A stretch of DNA of 19,360 nt from contig JASLBD010000038.1 of assembly GCA_030146745.1 (NCBI GenBank), positions 1 to 19,360 of the forward strand, written 5' to 3'. Each line of letters starts with the position of its first letter. Positions within the stretch are counted from its first letter, which is position 1. Positions 1 through 5,128 of this stretch are shown in pieces. Under the pieces are notes generated by a model. It was not told the DNA's origin, did no database searches, and saw only the letters and a program-made list of their open reading frames with translations. This DNA comes from Allosphingosinicella sp. Its GTDB lineage: Bacteria; Pseudomonadota; Alphaproteobacteria; Sphingomonadales; Sphingomonadaceae. The translations under genes were made by a program, and so were the position numbers.

Positions 1-373
1 CGTTGGTCAGTGCGACCCGCATTCCGGGCTCGCCGGCGCAGAGCAGGAAGGCGCCCATCGAGGCGGCCTGGCCGATGCAGACGGTTCCGACGCGCGGGCG
101 GATGTACTGCATGGTGTCGTGCATCGCCATTCCGGCCGTCACGACGCCGCCCGGCGAGTTGATGTACATGAAGATGTCCTTCTTCGGATTCTCGCTCTCC
201 AGGTACAGCAATTGGGCGGTGACCAGGGTCGCCATATGGTCCTCGACCTGCCCGGTGACGAACACGATCCGCTCGCGCAGCAGCCGCGAATAAATGTCGA
301 AGCTGCGCTCGCCGCGGTTCGACTGCTCGATCACGATCGGAACGAGGCCGTTGACGATGTCTTCATGGTCCAT
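1..373 (-). CDS. clpP: ATP-dependent Clp protease proteolytic subunit ClpP (5' part, truncated by window edge)
   Basis: Cytoplasmic serine peptidase subunit that forms the double-ring barrel fed by ClpA or ClpX unfoldases. About 124 N-terminal residues are visible, starting [20 protein letters not shown]. The family core is clear: the YINSPGG oxyanion-loop motif (about residues 70-76) and GQAASMGA with the catalytic Ser near residue 105. The catalytic His and Asp would lie beyond the window edge. The start is the ATG at 373; a nearby ATG at 366 is out of frame. It is divergent from a small membrane protein gene. Family assignment is secure from sequence. Confidence 0.97.
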   Translation of the reverse strand, partial: MDHEDIVNGLVPIVIEQSNRGERSFDIYSRLLRERIVFVTGQVEDHMATLVTAQLLYLESENPKKDIFMYINSPGGVVTAGMAMHDTMQYIRPRVGTVCIGQAASMGAFLLCAGEPGMRVALTN

Positions 374-506
374 GTGGGGAGAATTCCTGCTCTGGGTTTG
401 TTGCGCCTGACGACACACATCGGAGGTTCGGGCGACAGGTTCAAGAGGCCGCAACCGGAGGCGGCCCCGTCGGTTGATGCGCCACGGAAAAACCGAAGGC
501 GACGGC
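374..506. promoter_or_regulatory. Divergent intergenic region between clpP and a small membrane protein gene
   Basis: 133 bases that must hold the promoters for clpP (minus) and the small gene at 507 (plus). It contains a GGCCGC / GCGGCC inverted repeat (447-452 and 461-466, 8-base loop). I see no convincing -35/-10 pair or known heat-shock element by eye. Confidence 0.4.
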
Positions 507-713
507 ATGGCGAAGGATTTCAAGGACAATCGGCGCGGTTGCTTCATCGTCGCGGCTTTGGTGGCCGCGGTGATCGCCGCGCTCGCTTACGGGATCCTCT
601 GGAGCGGCGAGGATCCCCGCTCCAACGGCATAAGCCCGAGCGGCGTCCAGCCCGCGCCCGCCACCGGCGCGCCCTCGCCCGGGCAGTCCGGGCCGGCGGA
701 TCCGGAAGTCTGA
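507..713 (+). CDS. Small single-pass membrane protein of unknown function
   Basis: 68 residues starting [14 protein letters not shown] basic N-terminus (KDNRRG) is followed by one strongly hydrophobic segment (about residues 12-32, alanine and valine rich) and then a hydrophilic tail rich in Pro, Ser and Gly ([16 protein letters not shown]). The predicted topology is N-terminus inside and tail in the periplasm. An upstream in-frame ATG at 474 is possible, but the ATG at 507 follows a purine-rich GAAGGCGAC and starts at the recognisable part of the protein. No family recognised. It is divergent from clpP; a functional link is not shown. Confidence 0.6.
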   Translation: MAKDFKDNRRGCFIVAALVAAVIAALAYGILWSGEDPRSNGISPSGVQPAPATGAPSPGQSGPADPEV

Positions 714-716
714 AGC

Positions 717-742
717 GGACCTGCCAGGGACGAGGGAGGTCC
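717..742 (+). terminator. Possible weak hairpin after the small membrane protein gene
   Basis: GGACCT (717-722) and AGGTCC (737-742) can pair around a 14-base loop just after the stop at 711-713. No T-run follows, so it is not a classical intrinsic terminator. Confidence 0.25.
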
Positions 743-780
743 TGCTCGCTCGGCCCCGACGTAGCTTCGGTTCAGCACCG

Positions 781-863
781 CCGGCGAAAATGGGGCCCCT
801 GTCCCCTCCCCCCGCTCTTGCCTCCCGCCTCCGGTTGCGCCACGCTTTGCCGACGAAAATGGG
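781..863 (+). repeat. Imperfect 14-base direct repeat upstream of the gene at 871
   Basis: CCGGCGAAAATGGG at 781-794 recurs as CCGACGAAAATGGG at 850-863 with one mismatch, 69 bases apart start to start. The second copy runs into the G-rich ribosome binding site of the next gene. It could be a duplicated regulatory element or chance. Confidence 0.45.
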
Positions 864-870
864 AGGGGGT

Positions 871-1041
871 ATGCGTCATTATCGAGTGAACAAGCTCGCC
901 AAGGCCGGCGGCGCCGTCGTCAAGCGCAAGGACATCCTTGCGAACGACGACCGCGAGGCGGTCGCCCGGGTTCGGGACGACGTTGATTGCCCGATCTGCG
1001 ACGTCTGGCGCGACGGCCAGAAGATCGGCTCCATCACCTGA
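871..1041 (+). CDS. Small conserved-type protein of unknown function
   Basis: 56 residues starting MRHYRVNKLAKAGG. The start at 871 is chosen because GGGAGGGGG lies directly before it; an upstream ATG at 790 would add 27 low-complexity residues and has no such site. The pattern, an N-terminal HYRV strand, a charged middle with NDDREAVARV, a CPIC pair, then VWRDGQKIGSI, resembles the many short sphingomonad proteins that begin PHYR and end in a W-x-G-x-[RK]-[IV] strand. That resemblance is from memory and is not a functional assignment. The CxxC could bind metal or form a disulfide. Confidence 0.6.
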   Translation: MRHYRVNKLAKAGGAVVKRKDILANDDREAVARVRDDVDCPICDVWRDGQKIGSIT

Positions 1042-1101
1042 TTTCGTGCCTCCCGGCCGCCGGCCGGGAGCGAGGCGCCCCCGGCTATCTTCCCGATGGG
1101 C

Positions 1102-1785
1102 TCAGGCGGAAGCGCGGCTCGGCTCGGGCCGGCCGAAAGCGGCGGCGAAGCGGACCCGGACCAGCCAGAAGGCCATCGCCGCGAGCACCGCGAAGGGCGG
1201 CACCAGCCAGATGGAGAGGCCGCGCCAGGCGGCCGGGAATTCGTCCTGCTGGCCGAGGAAGAAAGAGAAAGCGGCGATCGCCAGCGCCGCGCACATCCTC
1301 CACAAATGGCGGGCGATGCGCTGGCGGCGCTCGATTCGGTCGCGAAGTAGGAAGTTGAGGTCGAGGCCGGCCGCGAGGGCGGCGACGATTGCGAACGGAT
1401 AATGGGCCGCCGCCGGAAGGCTGTCGAACCGGCCGCTCGGGCTCGCCGAGCCGGCCATGCCGAAACCCAGCATCGCCGCCGCGCAGGCCAGCGCCACCAC
1501 GAGGCCGGCAAGCTCGAAGCCCCCTGCCCGCCCGCCCCGCCGGCGCGCCGTCCGCCACGAGGTCGCGACCAGGTAGCAGGTGAGGATTCCGATCACCGCC
1601 GTGCCCCGCTCCGGCCTCGAGGCGGCGATGAGGGCGCCCGTTGCGGCCATGCCGAGCATGGTCGCGAAGAAGATCGTGCCCGCCTTCGAATGCAGGCGCC
1701 CCCCTTTGCGCACCGACAAGGCCGCCACTCCGGCGAGAAGGGCCGCGCTTCCGGCGGCGACATGGAAGAGCGTCAGTCCGTCCAT
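1102..1785 (-). CDS. Multi-pass membrane protein, DUF2306-like
   Basis: 227 residues, largely hydrophobic, with about seven candidate membrane helices (near residues 5-24, 36-55, 62-78, 90-111, 126-145, 164-180, 189-209). The N-terminal pattern, a helix with GSAALLAGVAAL then RKGGRLHSKAG and FFATMLG, is what I know from DUF2306-type membrane proteins. Histidines at 8, 32, 128 and 160 lie in or next to helices and could be haem or metal ligands, but this is inference. The start is the ATG at 1785 giving MDGLTLFH. The reading frame stays open upstream to 2073, but that part overlaps the divergent regulator and is not protein-like. The AraC-type gene starts 79 bases away on the other strand, so co-regulation is likely. 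Function unknown. Confidence 0.75.
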   Translation of the reverse strand: MDGLTLFHVAAGSAALLAGVAALSVRKGGRLHSKAGTIFFATMLGMAATGALIAASRPERGTAVIGILTCYLVATSWRTARRRGGRAGGFELAGLVVALACAAAMLGFGMAGSASPSGRFDSLPAAAHYPFAIVAALAAGLDLNFLLRDRIERRQRIARHLWRMCAALAIAAFSFFLGQQDEFPAAWRGLSIWLVPPFAVLAAMAFWLVRVRFAAAFGRPEPSRASA

Positions 1786-1795
1786 CTTTTTGCCC

Positions 1796-1823
1796 TTGGC
1801 TAATCCGAGTCCTGGAGTATTAC
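1796..1823 (+). promoter_or_regulatory. Candidate sigma70-type promoter for the AraC-type regulator
   Basis: TTGGCT (1796-1801), a 16-base spacer, then TATTAC (1818-1823). It is a plausible match about 40 bases upstream of the regulator's start codon. It overlaps the inverted repeat at 1817-1834, which would allow autoregulation. Confidence 0.35.
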
Positions 1824-1834
1824 ATAGGCAATAC
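1817..1834. promoter_or_regulatory. Inverted repeat GTATT-N8-AATAC, candidate operator
   Basis: GTATT at 1817-1821 and its reverse complement AATAC at 1830-1834 are separated by 8 bases. It lies in the 79-base space between the membrane protein start (1785) and the regulator start (1865), in a locally AT-richer stretch. It is a candidate binding site for the adjacent regulator. Confidence 0.4.
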
Positions 1835-1864
1835 ACCTTGGACATGATCCGGGAGGACAAAAGG

Positions 1865-2431
1865 ATGATTGCCGGTTGCATCGACAAAATGCGCCGCGGT
1901 TCCTGCGGCGGCTGCGAGCGGCGCGACGCCTGCGCGAAGCTCTTCCCCTTCCTGTTCGGAGCGCGCGGCGGGAGGACCGCCGACGCAGGTGAGGCGGCCG
2001 AGCCGGACAGCCCCTTCCTGTCTATCCTCGGCGAGGTGGCGAAGGCCGTCGAAAGCAAGGCTGCGGAGCGCAAGGCCTGGCCGCGGCCGGGCCCGTTCCG
2101 GGCGGAAGTGGAGCGCCGGCTCGAGCCCCTGCTCCCCTCAGGTGAGGTCGGGATCGAGCGGATCGCCCGCGACCTCGGCTACAGCCGCCAGACTCTCTAC
2201 CGGCGGCTCAAGGCCGAGGGAATTACCTATGAGCAGCTGCTGGACGGCCTTCGCCGCCGGCTGGCGCTGCGCCTGATGCGCGAGGGCGGGTCGGTGAAGG
2301 ACGCGGCCTACCGGCTCGGCTTCTCCGACCCCGCCGCCTTCTCGCGCGCCTTCAAGCGCTGGACCGGCACGAGCCCGAGCGAGACGCGAGCCATTGATAG
2401 CCGTCATGCCGGACGCGATCCGCGTTCATGA
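1865..2431 (+). CDS. Short AraC-family transcriptional regulator with N-terminal cysteine cluster
   Basis: 188 residues. The C-terminal half (about 95-178) is a standard AraC DNA-binding domain with two helix-turn-helix units: IERIARDLGYSRQTLYRRLK and VKDAAYRLGFSDPAAFSRAF, the second followed by the typical GTSPSE ending. There is no cupin or amidase-like sensor domain. Instead the first 25 residues carry Cys5, Cys14, Cys17 and Cys23 (GSCGGCERRDAC). C-x2-C-x5-C is the spacing of the 4Fe-4S ligands of FNR, so metal or Fe-S sensing of O2 or NO is a reasonable inference. The start at 1865 has GGGAGG 8 bases upstream; an ATG at 1844 is the alternative. It is divergent from the DUF2306-like membrane protein, its likely target. 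The last residues are encoded by a repeat (see 2401-2497). Confidence 0.88.
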   Translation: MIAGCIDKMRRGSCGGCERRDACAKLFPFLFGARGGRTADAGEAAEPDSPFLSILGEVAKAVESKAAERKAWPRPGPFRAEVERRLEPLLPSGEVGIERIARDLGYSRQTLYRRLKAEGITYEQLLDGLRRRLALRLMREGGSVKDAAYRLGFSDPAAFSRAFKRWTGTSPSETRAIDSRHAGRDPRS

Positions 2432-2497
2432 ACAGCGGCGCCTGGGATAATTCTCCGATGCCGGTGTTCATGGATTCCGGCTAGGCTGGAATGACGG
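2401..2497. repeat. Degenerate palindromic intergenic repeat overlapping the regulator's 3' end
   Basis: CCGTCAT at 2401-2407 and ATGACGG at 2491-2497 are inverted ends of a roughly 97-base element with a partly self-complementary interior. It resembles the dispersed 'CCGTCAT...ATGACGG' repeats common between sphingomonad genes; that is from memory. The left end lies inside the AraC-type gene and encodes its final residues (DSRHAGRDPRS). Confidence 0.5.
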
Positions 2498-2511
2498 GCT
2501 GAGACGACGGA

Positions 2512-3042
2512 TCAGTCCCGATCGCCGAACCCGTCGCGTTCGCGGCTGCCCGACCATTTGAACAGGGCGAAGGCTGCCGCTCCCACCGCCGCGGTGACCG
2601 CCAGCTTCGTCACCAGCCCCTTGCGGTTGTGCTTCCATTCCGAGCGCATGCCCATCTCGGCGGGGATGTTCGGAATCTTCGCCCGCGCCAGATCCTGGAC
2701 GATCCCTTCGACCATGTTCACCCGGTCCGCGCCCATCAGCATCAGCCAGTGCGCCCAGTGGGATTCGCTGTACTTGAAGGCGCCGCGCCGGAGCATCCCG
2801 CTGAGGCCGCTCGGCGGGGTCGAGGTGCCGAACACGGCCGGCCGCCGCTTGTGCTCGATCGACTGCAGTATCTCGACGTCGGTGCGCTGCACCTGCGGCC
2901 GCGTCCATTCGCCCGAATGGTCGTCCTTGTCGCGCTCGCGATAGGGATAGGTCGGATCGTTCTCGGGATCGGCGTCTACTCCCCAGCCCGGAATGGCCGA
3001 GCGGTCCAGGGCGTTCGCCTTGATGGTGGTCGGGGCGTCCAT
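2512..3042 (-). CDS. Uncharacterised protein with C-terminal membrane segment, downstream of alcohol dehydrogenase
   Basis: 176 residues starting MDAPTTIKANALDRSAIPGW. The first third is polar and rich in Asp, Pro and Arg (DADPENDPTYPYRERDKDD). The middle holds LRRGAFKYSESHWAHWLMLM. A hydrophobic segment near residues 145-165 (LAVTAAVGAAAFALFKW) is followed by a short charged tail, suggesting a tail-anchored protein. The ATG at 3042 has AGGAG 8 bases upstream; a GTG at 3060 would overlap the stop of the preceding gene. It begins 14 bases after the alcohol dehydrogenase stop, so the two are almost surely one operon, probably under the stress promoter candidate at 4237-4261. No family recognised. 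Confidence 0.75.
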   Translation of the reverse strand: MDAPTTIKANALDRSAIPGWGVDADPENDPTYPYRERDKDDHSGEWTRPQVQRTDVEILQSIEHKRRPAVFGTSTPPSGLSGMLRRGAFKYSESHWAHWLMLMGADRVNMVEGIVQDLARAKIPNIPAEMGMRSEWKHNRKGLVTKLAVTAAVGAAAFALFKWSGSRERDGFGDRD

Positions 3043-3056
3043 GATTGCGGCTCCTG

Positions 3057-4205
3057 TCACGCGGCGTTGGGGACGAGCACGGGCTTGATGCAGCCGTCGA
3101 GCTTCTTCGAGAAGATGTGGTAGGCGTCCGATATGTCCTCGAGCGGCACCCGGTGGGTGATCATTCCCTTGGGGTTGATATGGCCCGCCTTCACATGATC
3201 GATCAGCCTGGGCAGAAGCCGCTTCACCGAGGCCTGGTTGGCGCGCAGGGTCAGGCCCTTGTTGACGACGTTGCCCATCGGCACGAGGTTGCCGGTGGGG
3301 CCGTAGACCCCGACGATCGAGACCACGCCCCCCTTCTTCACCGAGTTGATCGCCCAGTGGAGCGCGATCGCCGAGCCGGCCTCCAGCTTCATCTTCTTGC
3401 CGATGATGGTCTGCCAGATATTGCCCGAGGCATCGTTGCCGACCGCGTCGATGCAGACGTCGGCGCCGAGCCCGTCAGTGGTCTTCTTCATGAATACGAC
3501 CAGATCGTCCAGCTCGCGGAAATTATAGACCTCCGCCGGAGCGTAATTCTTCACGAACTCAAGCCGGTAATCGAGATGGTCGATGACTATCACCCTGCCG
3601 GCGCCGAACAGCCAGGCGCAGCGCGCCGCCATGATGCCGACCGGTCCGGCGCCGAACACGCAGACCGTGTCGCCGCGCTTGATCCCGCCCATCTCCGCCG
3701 CCTGGTAGCCGGTCGGAACCACGTCGGTGAGGAGCACGGCATCGTCCGGGTCCATCCAGTCGGGGATGATCGTCGGGCCGAAATCGGCATAGGGCACTCT
3801 GACATATTCGGCCTGGCCGCCGTCATAGCCGCCCGCCGTATGCGAATAGCCGAATATGCCGCCGACCGCCGTGGCCTGCGGATTGGATTCGTGGCAGTTT
3901 CCGAACAGGCCCTGCTTGCAGAAATGGCACTGGCCGCAGGCGATGTTGAACGGCACCAGCACATGGTCGCCGGCCTTCAGATTTTCGACCGCCGAGCCGA
4001 CTTCTTCGACGATGCCGCAGAATTCGTGGCCGAAGGTCTGACCGACGCGCGTGTCGGGCACGAGGCCGTGATAAAGGTGAAGGTCGGACCCGCAGATGCA
4101 CGAGCGGGTCACGCGCACGACCGCGTCGCGCGGATGCTCGATTTCCGGCATCGGTTTTTCCTCGAGCCGGACCCGGTAGGGGCCCCTGTAATCCATCGCC
4201 AGCAT
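3057..4205 (-). CDS. Zinc-dependent alcohol dehydrogenase (formaldehyde dehydrogenase-like MDR)
   Basis: 382 residues. A cytoplasmic medium-chain dehydrogenase that oxidises an alcohol or aldehyde adduct with NAD(P). Catalytic zinc ligands Cys38 (CICGSD), His60 and Glu61 (GHE) are visible, as are the structural zinc cysteines 90, 93, 96 and 104 (CGQCHFCKQGLFGNC) and the Rossmann motif GAGPVG at 185-190. The long insert near IWQTIIGKKMK fits the glutathione-independent formaldehyde dehydrogenase-like branch, so the substrate may be an aldehyde; this is not provable here. The start MLAMDYRG at 4205 has GAGGAG 6 bases upstream; an in-frame ATG at 4241 lacks such a site. It is followed by an operon partner and is divergent from a hemerythrin gene. 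Confidence 0.93.
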   Translation of the reverse strand: MLAMDYRGPYRVRLEEKPMPEIEHPRDAVVRVTRSCICGSDLHLYHGLVPDTRVGQTFGHEFCGIVEEVGSAVENLKAGDHVLVPFNIACGQCHFCKQGLFGNCHESNPQATAVGGIFGYSHTAGGYDGGQAEYVRVPYADFGPTIIPDWMDPDDAVLLTDVVPTGYQAAEMGGIKRGDTVCVFGAGPVGIMAARCAWLFGAGRVIVIDHLDYRLEFVKNYAPAEVYNFRELDDLVVFMKKTTDGLGADVCIDAVGNDASGNIWQTIIGKKMKLEAGSAIALHWAINSVKKGGVVSIVGVYGPTGNLVPMGNVVNKGLTLRANQASVKRLLPRLIDHVKAGHINPKGMITHRVPLEDISDAYHIFSKKLDGCIKPVLVPNAA

Positions 4206-4236
4206 CGGCAGCTCCTCTTTTCGCTTTGGCCCCAAG

Positions 4237-4261
4237 AACATGGCCCCGCAGCGATGGTTCC
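4237..4261 (-). promoter_or_regulatory. Candidate EcfG-type (general stress) promoter for the alcohol dehydrogenase operon
   Basis: On the minus strand, GGAAC (4261-4257), a 16-base spacer, then TGTT (4240-4237), close to the alphaproteobacterial EcfG consensus GGAAC-N16/17-CGTT. A start site near 4230 would give a leader of about 25 bases before the ATG at 4205. Confidence 0.45.
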
Positions 4262-4352
4262 GGGACGACGTGACGAAAAGCCGCGCCGGTCGGACGAAGT
4301 CGGATCGTTCGAGTAACGAGTTGAATAGAGGGCCTTTCCAGGCGCGGTCTCC

Positions 4353-4378
4353 GGAACCGCGATGCCTCTACGCGGGTT
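4353..4378 (+). promoter_or_regulatory. Candidate EcfG-type (general stress) promoter for the hemerythrin gene
   Basis: GGAAC (4353-4357), a 17-base spacer, then GGTT (4375-4378), one mismatch from the EcfG -10 core CGTT. The implied start near 4385 is about 25 bases before the ATG at 4410, the same geometry as the divergent candidate at 4237-4261. Confidence 0.4.
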
Positions 4379-4409
4379 CAGCGGGCGAGTTTCAACCAAG
4401 GAGGCCGTC

Positions 4410-5051
4410 ATGGCTACGAAGACCCAATCCAGGCAAAGCAACAAGTCTCGCTCGGGCGGCGGCAATGGCGGCGGCCCGAACGACGAGCGCAGCGCCTTTT
4501 CCTGGGGCGGCGGCAATGCGGGAGTCCTCGCCGGAGCCGCGATCGCGGGCGCCGCGGTCGGGATCGCCGCCAATCTGGGCCGCAAGTTCCTGATGCAGAT
4601 GCCGGCCGCCGCCGCGGGCGACTGGTTCGACGCGCTCAAGGCCGAGCATGCCGCCACCCTCGCCGTCTTCGACAAGATCGAGGCGACCAACGACAGCCAG
4701 ACGACGATGCGCACGACGTTGCTGATGAAGCTGAAATATGCCCTCACCAAGCATGCGCACGAGGAGGAGGCGATCATCTACCCGGCGCTCCGGCAGGCCA
4801 ATAGCGCCCATGACGCGGACGCCCTCAACGCCGAGCACGGCTATGTGAAGACCTATCTCTACGAGCTCGAGAACATGCCCAAGGACAGCCCGGAATGGCT
4901 GGCCCGGGTGCGCGACTTCCGCTCGATGCTCGAAGAGCATATCCGGATGGAGGAAGACGAGGTCTTCCCGGCCTTCAGGCAGGTGATGAGCGAAGAGCAG
5001 AATGCGAAGCTGACCAGCGCGATGAACAGGGAAGGCTTCAAGATGGCGTAA
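4410..5051 (+). CDS. Hemerythrin HHE-domain protein with N-terminal glycine-rich hydrophobic segment
   Basis: 213 residues. Residues 1-35 are polar and Gly/Ser-rich. Residues 38-56 form a short Ala/Gly hydrophobic segment (GVLAGAAIAGAAVGIAA) that could anchor or oligomerise the protein. Residues 72-190 are a hemerythrin-type four-helix bundle: His80 (KAEH), His115/His117 with Glu118-120 (KHAHEEE), His143 (NAEH), and His177 followed by Glu181/Glu182 (EEHIRMEED). Such domains bind a di-iron centre and act in O2, NO or peroxide handling. The start at 4410 follows AAGGAGG with 5-base spacing, a strong site; an in-frame ATG at 4362 would lie inside the promoter candidate. It is divergent from the alcohol dehydrogenase operon and convergent with secA. 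Confidence 0.9.
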   Translation: MATKTQSRQSNKSRSGGGNGGGPNDERSAFSWGGGNAGVLAGAAIAGAAVGIAANLGRKFLMQMPAAAAGDWFDALKAEHAATLAVFDKIEATNDSQTTMRTTLLMKLKYALTKHAHEEEAIIYPALRQANSAHDADALNAEHGYVKTYLYELENMPKDSPEWLARVRDFRSMLEEHIRMEEDEVFPAFRQVMSEEQNAKLTSAMNREGFKMA

Positions 5052-5057
5052 GTTTCT

Positions 5058-5087
5058 GCCTCCCTGCGAGCGAGCTCGTGGGGAGGC
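5058..5087. other. Hairpin after the hemerythrin gene
   Basis: GCCTCCC (5058-5064) and GGGAGGC (5081-5087) pair, with inner GAGC/GCTC complementarity. It follows the hemerythrin stop (5049-5051) and could serve as its 3' end, but no T-run follows on the plus strand. Confidence 0.4.
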
Positions 5088-5123
5088 TAAAAAAAGGCCG
5101 GCGGGAATCCCTCCCCGCCGGCC
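5088..5123 (-). terminator. Intrinsic terminator of secA
   Basis: Read on the minus strand after the secA stop (5131-5129): a perfect 10-bp GC stem (GGCCGGCGGG with CCCGCCGGCC, 5096-5105 and 5114-5123) with an 8-base loop, then a run of seven T (5095-5089). This is a textbook rho-independent terminator. Confidence 0.85.
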
Positions 5124-5128
5124 CTTTG

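Noticed and set aside
3045..4316. A 423-residue plus-strand frame opposite the alcohol dehydrogenase
   Set aside because: The dehydrogenase on the minus strand has complete zinc and NAD motifs; the plus frame has none.
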